The notes under the pieces: model-generated
What the model saw: the letters and a program-made list of their open reading frames with translations, nothing else
What the model was told of the DNA's origin: nothing
Database searches by the model: none
Origin: Umboniibacter marinipuniceus
Lineage (GTDB): Bacteria > Pseudomonadota > Gammaproteobacteria > Pseudomonadales > DSM-25080
Direction of reading: 5' to 3'
NCBI RefSeq assembly: GCF_003688415.1
Contig: NZ_REFJ01000005.1
Coordinates: forward strand, 179,890 to 243,889
DNA length: 64,000 bases
In this document: positions 51,930-60,335 of the stretch, piece after piece
Position numbering within the stretch: the first letter of the stretch is position 1
Layout: each line of letters opens with the position of its first letter
Program-made: the position numbers and the translations under genes

Positions 51930-52913
51930 ATGAACAAAAAGCTTCTATCAGCAGCAGTTTCTGCAGCGATGTTCGCACCAATGGCGATGGCCGAGACAAC
52001 CGGCCCTACTTGGTACGGAAAAGCCAACCTAGCAGGCATCAATGTCGACGATGGTAGCGATGCAAACTGGGACCTAGTTTCCAACGCTTCACGAATTGGT
52101 ATTCGCGGCACCGTTGATTTAGGTGATGGCCTTGAAGCTATCTACCAGCTTGAATATGAAGCGTCTGTTGATGACGATGATGCTGTATTCAAGCAGCGTA
52201 ATACTTTTGCTGGTTTCCGCGGTGATTTCGGTACCGCTTACGCAGGTCGTCGTGACTCAGCACTTAAGTATGCGGGTGGTAAGGTAGATTATTCTAATGA
52301 TTTGGCCGGTGCTGATATCAAGCAAATCATGTTGGGTGAAGAGCGCTTTGATGATGTGGTTGGCTATATCTCTCCAACGTTTTCTGGCTTTGAAATTCAT
52401 GCTCAGACCTTTTTGGATCAGGGCGTAGATAACGATAACGCCTTTGCGCACAACTCGTTGTCACTAACCTTCAAAGAAAATGGTCTGATGGCAGCTGTTG
52501 CCTACGATATGGAAACTAAGTCCGATGCTGGTTTCGCGAATATTCTTCGTGGTACCGCTCAGTACACCATGGGTGATCTTCAGTTTGGCGGTATCGTACA
52601 GACCGCTGAATCCGCAGAAGGTGCTGATTTGGGCGACGCATTCACTGCTTCAGCGAGCTATAAGTTTGGTAAAATTAAGGCGTGGGGTCAGTACGGTGAA
52701 GGTTACCAGCCAGTAGGTCTAGCGGATGGTTGGGTTGATGCCAATGGCGATACAGCGGTTGATTCATCGTCAATGCTGGTGATTGGTGCTGATTACAAGT
52801 TGAGCAGTGCGGCGAAGCTTTACGCCTACTTCTCAGATCTCGAAGCGACAGACTTAGCAGGAATGACAGCTGAAGAGAGCACACTTGGTCTAGGCTTTGA
52901 GATTAAGTTTTAA
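51930..52913 (+). CDS. General bacterial porin
   Basis: A 327-residue outer-membrane protein. The signal peptide MNKKLLSAAVSAAMFAPMAMA is followed by the porin start TWYGKANLAGINVDDG, then SRIGIRGTVDLGDGLEAIYQLEYEA and NTFAGFRGDFGTAYAGRRDSA, the eyelet-loop region. It ends with the C-terminal Phe of a beta-barrel (LGLGFEIKF). This is the Porin_4-type 16-strand trimeric family. Negative charge dominates, fitting many marine porins. AAGGG precedes the ATG; a terminator follows. Confidence 0.93.
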   Translation: MNKKLLSAAVSAAMFAPMAMAETTGPTWYGKANLAGINVDDGSDANWDLVSNASRIGIRGTVDLGDGLEAIYQLEYEASVDDDDAVFKQRNTFAGFRGDFGTAYAGRRDSALKYAGGKVDYSNDLAGADIKQIMLGEERFDDVVGYISPTFSGFEIHAQTFLDQGVDNDNAFAHNSLSLTFKENGLMAAVAYDMETKSDAGFANILRGTAQYTMGDLQFGGIVQTAESAEGADLGDAFTASASYKFGKIKAWGQYGEGYQPVGLADGWVDANGDTAVDSSSMLVIGADYKLSSAAKLYAYFSDLEATDLAGMTAEESTLGLGFEIKF

Positions 52914-52968
52914 GTACTAGCTAAGCGCTAACCGGATCTTTGATTCGTTTGGTGTGTTAGATACTCTG

Positions 52969-52996
52969 AAAAACCCAGCTCGAAGGCTGGGTTTTT
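52969..52996 (+). terminator. Rho-independent terminator after the porin gene
   Basis: A perfect 11-bp stem, AAAAACCCAGC with its complement, around a 6-nt loop, ending in five T. Confidence 0.93.
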
Positions 52997-53066
52997 CGGT
53001 AATTACACCTATCAAACACTAATGCCAAGACGATTGTTTATGCTAACCTAAACAAAATCTTGGCTT

Positions 53067-54161
53067 ATGGAAAGATCTTTGGATAGTCGTTTAGTTATTG
53101 TGAGTGCTTTGCTAGCACTGACCATGAGTGCCGTTACAAGCGCACAAGACTCCGAAATAGAGTCATCTGCCGTTGCTGCTCAGTCAGAGTCTACTACTGA
53201 GACTGAAGCGGAACTCCCTGCCGTCACCTACGAAAGCTATGGTAGTGATGTTGGTTTTGTTCAAACTCAACCAGTCCCCTACGACGGTGATCCCTTTGAG
53301 GACTTGAATCGTGCCATGTTGACATTCAATGATGTGGCTGACCGATACCTCCTGTTACCCATTGTTACTGGATACAAATACATTACCCCGGACCCCGTAG
53401 AGCGTAGCGTCGATAACATTTTTGCTAACTTAGACGATATCGGTAGTGCGGCGAACTCAATTCTGCAGCTGAAGATTGGTGATGCGGGGGTTTACGCGGG
53501 CAGATTTTTAACCAACACCACAATTGGTGTTTTAGGAATCTGGGATGTTGCCAGTGAATTAGGCATGCGCCGTTTAGAGGGCGAGGACTTTGGTCAGACT
53601 CTGGGCTATTACGGAGTACCAGAAGGACCGTACCTGATGCTGCCATTCTATGGGCCGAGCACACTTCGCGACGCCCCAGCTCGCTATGTTGATAGTTTCG
53701 TGGACTACACAAGTTATGTTGATCACGTGCCTACCCGTAATTCGTTGATGGGCGTTGAAGCCGTAAATGTCCGAAGTCAGCTTATTCAGGCTGAAGCATT
53801 TATCACCGGTGATCGCTATACCTTTATCCGTGATGCCTATCTGCAGCGTCGGCAGTACCTAGTTCTTGATGGGCAGATGCCCGATGACGAAGAATTTGAT
53901 GAGTTTGGTGGCTTCGGTTCAGCTGGTGAAAGCTATGGTGGTGAAAGCTATGGTGGTGAAAGCTATGGTGGTGAAAGCTATGGTGGTGAAAGCTATGGTG
54001 GTGAAAGCTATGGTGGTGAAAGCTACGGTGGTGACGAGGATAGCGATCCCAATCGCGACAATCTATCAGGCAGTGCCGACGATCAGATTGATCCGCCGTT
54101 GAATGAGACGGATGGCCGTTCTGATAACGATGACAAGCTACCCCAAGATAGTGAGTTCTAA
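53067..54161 (+). CDS. mlaA: MlaA (VacJ) family outer-membrane phospholipid-transport protein
   Basis: A 364-residue protein. GDPFEDLNRAMLTFNDVADRY near residue 73, then a helical core and MLPFYGPSTLRDAPARYVDSF near 190, identify MlaA, which removes mislocalised phospholipid from the outer leaflet. The signal sequence (ALLALTMSAVTSA) ends without a lipobox Cys, so this copy seems not to be a lipoprotein. A poorly ordered acidic stretch precedes the core. After the core, seven GESYG repeats (53925-54029) and an acidic Asp/Asn-rich tail extend the protein. No mlaBCDEF genes adjoin it. An in-frame TTG at 53079 is an alternative start. Confidence 0.88.
   Translation: MERSLDSRLVIVSALLALTMSAVTSAQDSEIESSAVAAQSESTTETEAELPAVTYESYGSDVGFVQTQPVPYDGDPFEDLNRAMLTFNDVADRYLLLPIVTGYKYITPDPVERSVDNIFANLDDIGSAANSILQLKIGDAGVYAGRFLTNTTIGVLGIWDVASELGMRRLEGEDFGQTLGYYGVPEGPYLMLPFYGPSTLRDAPARYVDSFVDYTSYVDHVPTRNSLMGVEAVNVRSQLIQAEAFITGDRYTFIRDAYLQRRQYLVLDGQMPDDEEFDEFGGFGSAGESYGGESYGGESYGGESYGGESYGGESYGGESYGGDEDSDPNRDNLSGSADDQIDPPLNETDGRSDNDDKLPQDSEF
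53925..54029 (+). repeat. Seven 15-bp repeats encoding GESYG
   Basis: GGTGAAAGCTATGGT is repeated six times exactly, and a seventh copy has TAC for TAT. The copies stay in frame within the C-terminal extension of mlaA and are recent by their identity. Confidence 0.93.
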
Positions 54162-54229
54162 TAGCGCTAACGAAGCATTTTGGTGGCTGCTTCAATGGTT
54201 CTAAGGTTTGTAGATTTGAAGGATAAGCA

Positions 54230-55426
54230 ATGACCAACGTTGACACTCAGCCAAATCGATACACGTTACTCATCATTGAAGATGATGATATCGTTCGTGA
54301 CAGTCTATCGCTCTATTTTTCGGACTGTGGCTACAACGTGGTTGAAGCTGAAGATGGTGAAATCGGTTTAGCACGCTTTGCCACGCATTCACCGGATGTT
54401 GTCATTAGTGACCTTAAGATGCCGTACTTAGACGGCCTCTCGGTGCTCGAAGCGATTTCAGAGCAAGGGCGAGAGGTGCCGTTTATTGTGGTTTCTGGGG
54501 CGGGAAAGATGCACGAGGCTGTCAGGGCGTTACGCCTTGGCGCACATGACTACTTTGTTAAGCCCATTGCGGACATGGAAATCCTGGAGCTATCTATTGA
54601 AAGAGCGATAGAACAACGCTCTCTCAAGGCTCAAAATCTTCGCTACCGATCGGAACTTGAAAGTGCGAACGAAGAGCTTAACCGCAGCTTAACGACACTG
54701 CGTCAAGACCATAAAGCAGCGTTACAGATTCAGCGGGCAATGCTGCCCGAGCAGAACCTCCGCATTGGCGAAGGCTCGATCAGTCATTTCTGGCGGCCTT
54801 CGTTATTTGTTAGTGGCGATTTTCTCGATTGCTTTGATGTTGAGAATCGATTCACCGTATTCTATCTCACGGATGTTTCAGGCCACGGCGCACCGGCAGC
54901 GTTTGTGACGGTTTTTCTCAAACATCTGTCGACCACATTATTAAAGGCACATCGCACTCACAAGGGACAAAGGCGGCGTTTTAATACACCCAATGATATT
55001 CTTGAGGAAATCAACCGCCAACTGATTTCGGCGAAGCTAGACCGCCATGCTACGATGTTCTTTGGGATTCTGGATAGGCGTAGAAGCACACTTCACTATG
55101 CCGTGGCGGGGCATCTGCCACTGCCAATTCTCTGTCGTGCGGGCAAAGCTGTGTATTTGCAAGGTAACGGCATGCCACTTGGCTTATTGGATGATAATGA
55201 GTGGCGAAACTACAGTGTGAAGCTCCAACAGGGTGATCAAATAGTAGTCTGTTCCGACGGTGTGTTTGAACTGATGAAAAATGGTGAATTGGTTGAAAAT
55301 GAATTGCAATTACTCAAAGTTGTAGAAAAATCACAATCAGTAGATGAAATTGTGGAAAATTTAGGCTTAAATGAAACCAATGATGTACCGGATGACATCG
55401 CTATTTTGTTGTTTCAATTAGGCTAA
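54230..55426 (+). CDS. Response regulator with PP2C/SpoIIE phosphatase output
   Basis: A 398-residue two-domain regulator. The receiver (residues about 10-125) has IIEDDD, the phospho-acceptor Asp in VVISDLKMPYLDGL, and the Lys in DYFVKPIADME. A coiled-coil linker (ELESANEELNRSLTTLRQD) leads to a PP2C domain with FLDCFDVENRFTVFYLTDVSGHGAPAAFVTVFL and VVCSDGVFEL and a final NDVPDDIAILLF. It would dephosphorylate an anti-anti-sigma protein. A STAS-domain gene follows by 4 nt, matching HsbR-HsbA of Pseudomonas. Confidence 0.9.
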   Translation: MTNVDTQPNRYTLLIIEDDDIVRDSLSLYFSDCGYNVVEAEDGEIGLARFATHSPDVVISDLKMPYLDGLSVLEAISEQGREVPFIVVSGAGKMHEAVRALRLGAHDYFVKPIADMEILELSIERAIEQRSLKAQNLRYRSELESANEELNRSLTTLRQDHKAALQIQRAMLPEQNLRIGEGSISHFWRPSLFVSGDFLDCFDVENRFTVFYLTDVSGHGAPAAFVTVFLKHLSTTLLKAHRTHKGQRRRFNTPNDILEEINRQLISAKLDRHATMFFGILDRRRSTLHYAVAGHLPLPILCRAGKAVYLQGNGMPLGLLDDNEWRNYSVKLQQGDQIVVCSDGVFELMKNGELVENELQLLKVVEKSQSVDEIVENLGLNETNDVPDDIAILLFQLG

Positions 55427-55430
55427 TCGA

Positions 55431-55919
55431 ATGAATACAGGCAAACTGCTATCCGCCAACACCAATGACTCGTACGTAGTTAAATTGGTCGGCGATGTCC
55501 GAGTTCCACTATGTAAAACTATTGATGAATGCGTTGAGACGATTTGCGCAGAACCTTTTAAACATCTCACCATTGACTTTAGCGAAGCAGAAAACGCTGA
55601 TTCAACCACGTTAGGCTTAATGGCAAAACTTTGTATTCGGGCAAAATCTCTTTGTGGCGTGATGCCGGTTATCTACACCCCTCACGACGATATGACCCGA
55701 CTTCTCCACTCTATGGGTTTTGAGAATATTTGCATCCTGAGTGGCTCACAACCCACTGACTCCGCTAGTTTGTCCCCCATAGAATGGGAAAGCGAGTGCT
55801 GCGATGACGAGACTGCCAAGAATCACGTACTGGAAGCACACAGAACTCTGATGACCCTCTGCGAGGGTAATGAAAGTCAGTTTTCTGATTTAGTAAAACA
55901 TCTTGAAGCAGAGCTATAG
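55431..55919 (+). CDS. STAS-domain anti-sigma factor antagonist, HsbA-like
   Basis: A 162-residue protein. The STAS fold spans about 12-100, with VVKLVGDVRVPLCKTIDECV and the conserved phospho-site loop IDFSEAENADSTTLGLMAKL (Ser/Thr near residue 57-59). A C-terminal helical region of 50 residues is extra compared with SpoIIAA. The upstream gene encodes a PP2C phosphatase, so this is its likely substrate in a partner switch controlling motility or biofilm sigma activity. No anti-sigma kinase gene is near. Confidence 0.85.
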   Translation: MNTGKLLSANTNDSYVVKLVGDVRVPLCKTIDECVETICAEPFKHLTIDFSEAENADSTTLGLMAKLCIRAKSLCGVMPVIYTPHDDMTRLLHSMGFENICILSGSQPTDSASLSPIEWESECCDDETAKNHVLEAHRTLMTLCEGNESQFSDLVKHLEAEL

Positions 55920-56004
55920 TATTTGAATGTTAGGAATCCGGACCACCGACTTTTCGTTTAGGTGTGGGTTTAGCGTTGCTGCTCAACAGTCAATCGCCAC
56001 GTTG

Positions 56005-56445
56005 TTATTGGTCGCGAACTGAATTTCGAGTCTGAATGAAATCCTGATGGCTGACGTACATTAGGTCACAAACTCGACGAATGAGATGTTCTTCGTACTT
56101 GTCAATTACCCCATCGGCATAGGCTACTTCCCACATCCCACGAACAACCTTAACTCTGTCTTCGTAAACCAGTACTTTGTTGAGTTGTTGGCTGAACTCG
56201 TAGATGGAGGTGGCGGAGGTAGCGGCTTGCTCAGCTTCGCTAATTAGCATGTTCAATTCAGCATCGTCTAACTCGCTTCGCTCCTTGATTAGCTTCACCA
56301 CCATCTGGCGCTCGCGGTCATCGAAGTGGCTGTCAGCAATGGCTAACATAATCATCAATGCCGCACTGGCACTCTCAACATCACGAGAAGTTGGTGTAGG
56401 CTGGGTCTCGGTAGGCTCAAGCAGAGCTTTCAGCGCTTTAAACAT
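56005..56445 (-). CDS. TerB-family protein
   Basis: A 146-residue helical protein. [28 protein letters not shown] and [29 protein letters not shown] hold the two acidic D-x2-x-E motifs of the tellurite-resistance TerB fold, which may bind metal. Many such proteins, including this one, are not in a ter cluster. Its start overlaps the end of the transaldolase gene by 8 bp, so they are cotranscribed on the minus strand. Confidence 0.85.
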   Translation of the reverse strand: MFKALKALLEPTETQPTPTSRDVESASAALMIMLAIADSHFDDRERQMVVKLIKERSELDDAELNMLISEAEQAATSATSIYEFSQQLNKVLVYEDRVKVVRGMWEVAYADGVIDKYEEHLIRRVCDLMYVSHQDFIQTRNSVRDQ

Positions 56446-57382
56446 TCGCTTCCTTTAACAACAATGCTTCGAGTTTGATTTGATCGCCCACGAAGTTACG
56501 GATACCTTCAGCAAGTTTTTCAGTTGCCATTGCATCTTGGCCACAGCCAAAACGGAACTCCGCTTCGCTGAGGCGTGCTGGTCGCTGATCGGCTGAGCCG
56601 CCCTGGTCGAAGAGTTTTTGCGGCAATTCACCAAGATCATTGTCCAACTCTTCCAACAGAGCAGGGCCAATTGTTAGTTGGTCACATCCAGCAAGCTCTT
56701 CAATCTCTCCGGTGTTACGGAACGAGGCGCCCATTACGATAGTAGGATAGGCATGCTGCTTGTAATATTCATAGATGCGTTTAACTGAAACAACGCCAGG
56801 GTCTTTATGGGAAGCATAGCTATCCACGCCTTCAGCTTTCTTATACCAATCTAAGATACGTCCAACGAAGGGGGAAATAAGGAATACGCCTGCTTCCGCA
56901 CAGGCAACGGCCTGTTCGAAACTAAACAGCAAAGTTAGATTAGTATTGATACCATCCTGCTCAAGGCGCTCGGCTGCACGGATACCTTCCCAGGTAGAGG
57001 CGAGTTTGATTAATACTCGATCCCGACTGACTCCAGCGGCCTCGTAACGTTTGATTAAACTGTGCGCTTTTTGATACGAAGCCTCTTGATCATAACTTAA
57101 GCGAGCATCAACTTCGGTAGATATACGGCCCGGGATGATGCCAAGAATTTCCTTACCTATGTTAACAGCAAGCTGATCAACCGCTTCGGCAACACTGTCA
57201 CGACGAGTTGTCTCAATGGCCTCGTCGAAAAAATGACGATAACGCTCAAGCTGAGCAGCCTTCAGGAGCAGTGAAGGGTTGGTGGTGGCATCCACAGGCG
57301 TGAACTTTGCTATCGCATCAATATCACCGGTATCGGCGACTACCACAGTTTGTGCTTTGAGTTGATCGAGCTTCGAAGCCAT
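56438..57382 (-). CDS. tal: Transaldolase
   Basis: A 314-residue TalB-type enzyme of the pentose phosphate pathway. [15 protein letters not shown] near the N-terminus, the Schiff-base Lys in [16 protein letters not shown] near 132, [30 protein letters not shown] near 157, and [27 protein letters not shown] near 225 are all present. It moves a dihydroxyacetone unit between sugar phosphates. AAGGAAG precedes the ATG. Followed by terB with an 8-bp overlap. Confidence 0.97.
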   Translation of the reverse strand: MASKLDQLKAQTVVVADTGDIDAIAKFTPVDATTNPSLLLKAAQLERYRHFFDEAIETTRRDSVAEAVDQLAVNIGKEILGIIPGRISTEVDARLSYDQEASYQKAHSLIKRYEAAGVSRDRVLIKLASTWEGIRAAERLEQDGINTNLTLLFSFEQAVACAEAGVFLISPFVGRILDWYKKAEGVDSYASHKDPGVVSVKRIYEYYKQHAYPTIVMGASFRNTGEIEELAGCDQLTIGPALLEELDNDLGELPQKLFDQGGSADQRPARLSEAEFRFGCGQDAMATEKLAEGIRNFVGDQIKLEALLLKEANV

Positions 57383-57498
57383 TTTTTTTGCTTCCTTAGG
57401 AATTTCTGTTATTGATTAGTCTAGTGAGTCTACCACGTTGATGTGATGGTACCATGACAATAAAAATGATCGCTAACAACCATCTGTTATAGCCTAGT

Positions 57499-58470
57499 TC
57501 ACTCGGGTACTAACGCCATGGCATCTTCAAGTACTGCTAATCCTGCGCCATCTTTGTAGGCATTCTCAGAAACATAGCGACGGAATTGCTTGCCGCCTGG
57601 CTGAGCGTTGAATAGTCCCATTAAATGTCGTGTCATGTAATGTAGTTTCGCGCCAACAGCCAATTGCGATTCAATGTAGGGGAAGTAAGCACGCAAGGCC
57701 TCATGGCGGGTGGCAACAGGGTCTGATTGCGCACCAAAGAAGCGGCGATCTACCGAGGCGAGAATCCATGGGTTTTGGTAGGCGGCTCGACCGAGCATTA
57801 CTCCATCGACATGCTGCAAATGTTCATCTGCTTCATCCAGGGTGTTAATTCCGCCGTTGATGGCGATTTCTAGTTGTGGGCGCTCCGCCTTTAATTGGTG
57901 GACCAAGTCATAGCGCAATGGCGGGATTTCTCTATTCTCTTTTGGCGATAGACCGTTCAACCAAGCTTTTCGGGCGTGGACGATGAAGTGATTGACGCCA
58001 CTAGCAGAAACCGTGTCAATAAAATTGAGTAGGCTGGGATAGTCCTCTTGATCATCAATGCCGATACGATTCTTAACCGTTGCTTTAATTGGCGCGGCTT
58101 CGATAACCGCTTCCATGCTGCGCGCAACAGTTTCAGGTTCGGCCATTAAGCAGGCGCCAAAAAAGCCGGACTTGACTCTGTCTGACGGGCAGCCGCAGTT
58201 TAGGTTCACCTCGTCGTAACCGTAGTCGGCGGCTATTTTGGCTGCTTCTCCAAGTTGCGCCGGGTCGCTGCCGCCGAGCTGCAGAGCAATAGGATGCTCA
58301 ACGTCATTGTAACCAATGAGGTAGTCACGGTTACCATGAATCACTGCATTGGCGGTGACCATCTCGGTATACATCAAACTGTGTTTAGTTAGCACACGCC
58401 AAAAAGCGCGGCAGTGACGATCAGACCACTCCATCATAGGTGCGGTTGAAAGCGTGTAGTTAGGGCGCAT
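57499..58470 (-). CDS. dusA: tRNA-dihydrouridine(20/20a) synthase
   Basis: A 323-residue flavoenzyme that reduces U20 and U20a in tRNA. STAPMMEWSDRHCRAFWRVL at the start is the DusA signature (MMEWTDRHCR in others). The catalytic Cys lies in NLNCGCPSDRVKSGFFGACLM near residue 98; VKNRIGIDDQEDY, FIVHARKAWLNGLSPKENREIPPLRY and INGGINTLDE follow. Monocistronic on the minus strand, divergent from gltX. Confidence 0.96.
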   Translation of the reverse strand: MRPNYTLSTAPMMEWSDRHCRAFWRVLTKHSLMYTEMVTANAVIHGNRDYLIGYNDVEHPIALQLGGSDPAQLGEAAKIAADYGYDEVNLNCGCPSDRVKSGFFGACLMAEPETVARSMEAVIEAAPIKATVKNRIGIDDQEDYPSLLNFIDTVSASGVNHFIVHARKAWLNGLSPKENREIPPLRYDLVHQLKAERPQLEIAINGGINTLDEADEHLQHVDGVMLGRAAYQNPWILASVDRRFFGAQSDPVATRHEALRAYFPYIESQLAVGAKLHYMTRHLMGLFNAQPGGKQFRRYVSENAYKDGAGLAVLEDAMALVPE

Positions 58471-58703
58471 TACTCTGCCGTTTCCTCATTCAATTAGCCT
58501 CTAGTATAACCTGTTAAACCGGAAATCTGAGTTAGAAAATGTACTTAAGAGTAGGGTGATCAGTGCAATGAAGAACACTGAGCCAGCCACCGGTTTATTG
58601 GGCTAATTGTTGGTAGCGGGGCAGGTTTGTCGTGTATACTTCAGGCAAATTTTATGGCTGGTAAGTATTATCGCCATCGCACCTCAATATTGGAATAGAT
58701 TAC

Positions 58704-60182
58704 ATGACAGTTCGCACTCGTATCGCGCCATCCCCAACGGGTGATCCGCACGTTGGTACCGCCTATATCGCTCTTTTCAACATGGTATTTGCCAAACAGC
58801 ACGGTGGGCAGTTTCTGCTGCGTATTGAAGATACAGACCAAACACGTTCAACCGGTGAGTCAGAGCAGGCTATTTTAGACTCGCTTCGTTGGTTAGGTCT
58901 TGATTGGGATGAGGGACCAGATGTCGGCGGACCCCATGGCCCCTATCGTCAATCGGAACGCATGGATATTTATGCGGGATATTGTCAGGAGCTCATTGAC
59001 AAGGGACATGCATTCTATTGTTTTGCCAGCTCAGAAGAGCTTGATGAGATGCGTAAGGAGCAAATGGCGAACGGTCAGACGCCTCGTTACGATGGTCGCG
59101 GCTTATTATTGAGTGATGACGAAGTTAAAGCCAAGCTTGCAGCGGGTGAGCCCTATGTTGTTCGGATGAAAATACCAGCCGAGGGCGCGTGTGTGTTTAA
59201 TGACATGCTGCGCGGCGAAATCAGCATTGATTACGCTCAGGTTGATATGCAGGTACTGTTGAAGGCAGACGGTATGCCTACTTATCACTTGGCTAACGTG
59301 GTAGATGATCACCTTATGCAGATCACTCACGTGATGCGTGGTGAAGAATGGATCAACTCGGCGCCAAAACATATTTTGCTCTATCAGTACTTTGGTTGGG
59401 ATGTACCCGTCCTTTGTCACCTTCCGTTACTACGTAACCCTGACAAGTCAAAGCTATCGAAGCGAAAGAATCCAACCTCGATTAATTTCTATCAACGTAT
59501 GGGTTATCTTCCAGAGGCGGTCCTGAATTACTTAGCGCGGATGGGCTGGTCAATGCCTAACGAAGAAGAGAAATTCTCGCTGGCACAGATGCAGGAAAAT
59601 TTTGATATTCATAAAGTATCGCTAGGGGGGCCAGTCTTTGATGTCGAAAAGCTGGATTGGCTAAATGGGCGCTGGATTCGTGAGGACCTCTCTGAGGACC
59701 AACTTGCAGGGCGCATTGCAACTTGGGCGCTGAACGAGGACTACCTCAAGGCCATTTTACCGTTAGTGGGCTCTCGTTTAGAAAAGCTAAGTGACATTGG
59801 GCCGCTAACACAAATGTTCTTTATGGGCTTACCCGCCATTGAGCCGGAGCAGTTTGTATTTAAGAAGTTGAGCGAAGACCAAGTGAAGCAGATCTTGCAG
59901 TTTGTGGCCTGGCGCTTAGACGCGGTCCGCGATTGGAATAAGGATGCGCTCTACAATGAATTGAATACCTTGGCAGAGCAAATGGAGCTTAAGCTTCGCG
60001 ATTTAATGCAACCGCTGTTTATCGCTTTAAGCGGTCAAACTACCACTCCGCCGCTCTTTGATGCCATGGCGGTATTGGGTGCAGACCTTACTCGAGCTCG
60101 CGTTCGTCATGCGGTGAACGTCCTTGGTGCCCCTGGCAAGAAGGCGCTCAAGAAGCTAGAGAAAGCCTATCAGGCTCTTTAG
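58704..60182 (+). CDS. gltX: Glutamate-tRNA ligase
   Basis: A 492-residue class I aminoacyl-tRNA synthetase. The HIGH-like motif is in [21 protein letters not shown] at the start, the KMSKS-like motif in [13 protein letters not shown] near 250. [18 protein letters not shown] is a further GluRS block. The C-terminal anticodon-binding domain runs from about 330. ATG 58704 has a weak GGAAT upstream. A TATACT at 58635 may be its -10, without a clear -35. A terminator hairpin and a repeat array follow. Confidence 0.96.
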   Translation: MTVRTRIAPSPTGDPHVGTAYIALFNMVFAKQHGGQFLLRIEDTDQTRSTGESEQAILDSLRWLGLDWDEGPDVGGPHGPYRQSERMDIYAGYCQELIDKGHAFYCFASSEELDEMRKEQMANGQTPRYDGRGLLLSDDEVKAKLAAGEPYVVRMKIPAEGACVFNDMLRGEISIDYAQVDMQVLLKADGMPTYHLANVVDDHLMQITHVMRGEEWINSAPKHILLYQYFGWDVPVLCHLPLLRNPDKSKLSKRKNPTSINFYQRMGYLPEAVLNYLARMGWSMPNEEEKFSLAQMQENFDIHKVSLGGPVFDVEKLDWLNGRWIREDLSEDQLAGRIATWALNEDYLKAILPLVGSRLEKLSDIGPLTQMFFMGLPAIEPEQFVFKKLSEDQVKQILQFVAWRLDAVRDWNKDALYNELNTLAEQMELKLRDLMQPLFIALSGQTTTPPLFDAMAVLGADLTRARVRHAVNVLGAPGKKALKKLEKAYQAL

Positions 60183-60197
60183 CGTTAAACGATGACT

Positions 60198-60230
60198 GGG
60201 TAGCGATGACGATGGTCATCGTTACCCTTT
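60198..60230 (+). terminator. Terminator-like hairpin after gltX
   Basis: GGGTAGCGATGAC pairs with GTCATCGTTACCC (13 bp, one G-U) around a 4-nt loop. Only three T follow, so it may be weak or act with another factor. Confidence 0.65.
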
Positions 60231-60335
60231 CGCAGACCGCAGACCGCAGACCGCAGACCGCAGACCGCAGACTGCAGACCTCAGACCTCAGACCTCAGAC
60301 CTCAGACCTCAGACCTCAGACCTCAGACCTCAGAT
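60231..60335. repeat. Heptamer tandem array (CGCAGAC / CTCAGAC), 15 units
   Basis: Six CGCAGAC units, one TGCAGAC, seven CTCAGAC and a final CTCAGAT make 105 bp of 7-bp repeats. It begins right after the gltX terminator and runs into the 3' end of recD: the recD stop codon at 60323-60325 and its last codons are array bases. Confidence 0.95.

Noticed and set aside
53824-54246. Antisense His-rich and sense Val/Lys/Met repeat ORFs in mlaA
   Set aside because: Shadows of the 15-bp GESYG repeat; the mlaA frame has clear family motifs on both sides.
60231-60335. Possible CRISPR-like array
   Set aside because: Units are 7 bp, contiguous and without spacers; no cas genes in the window.
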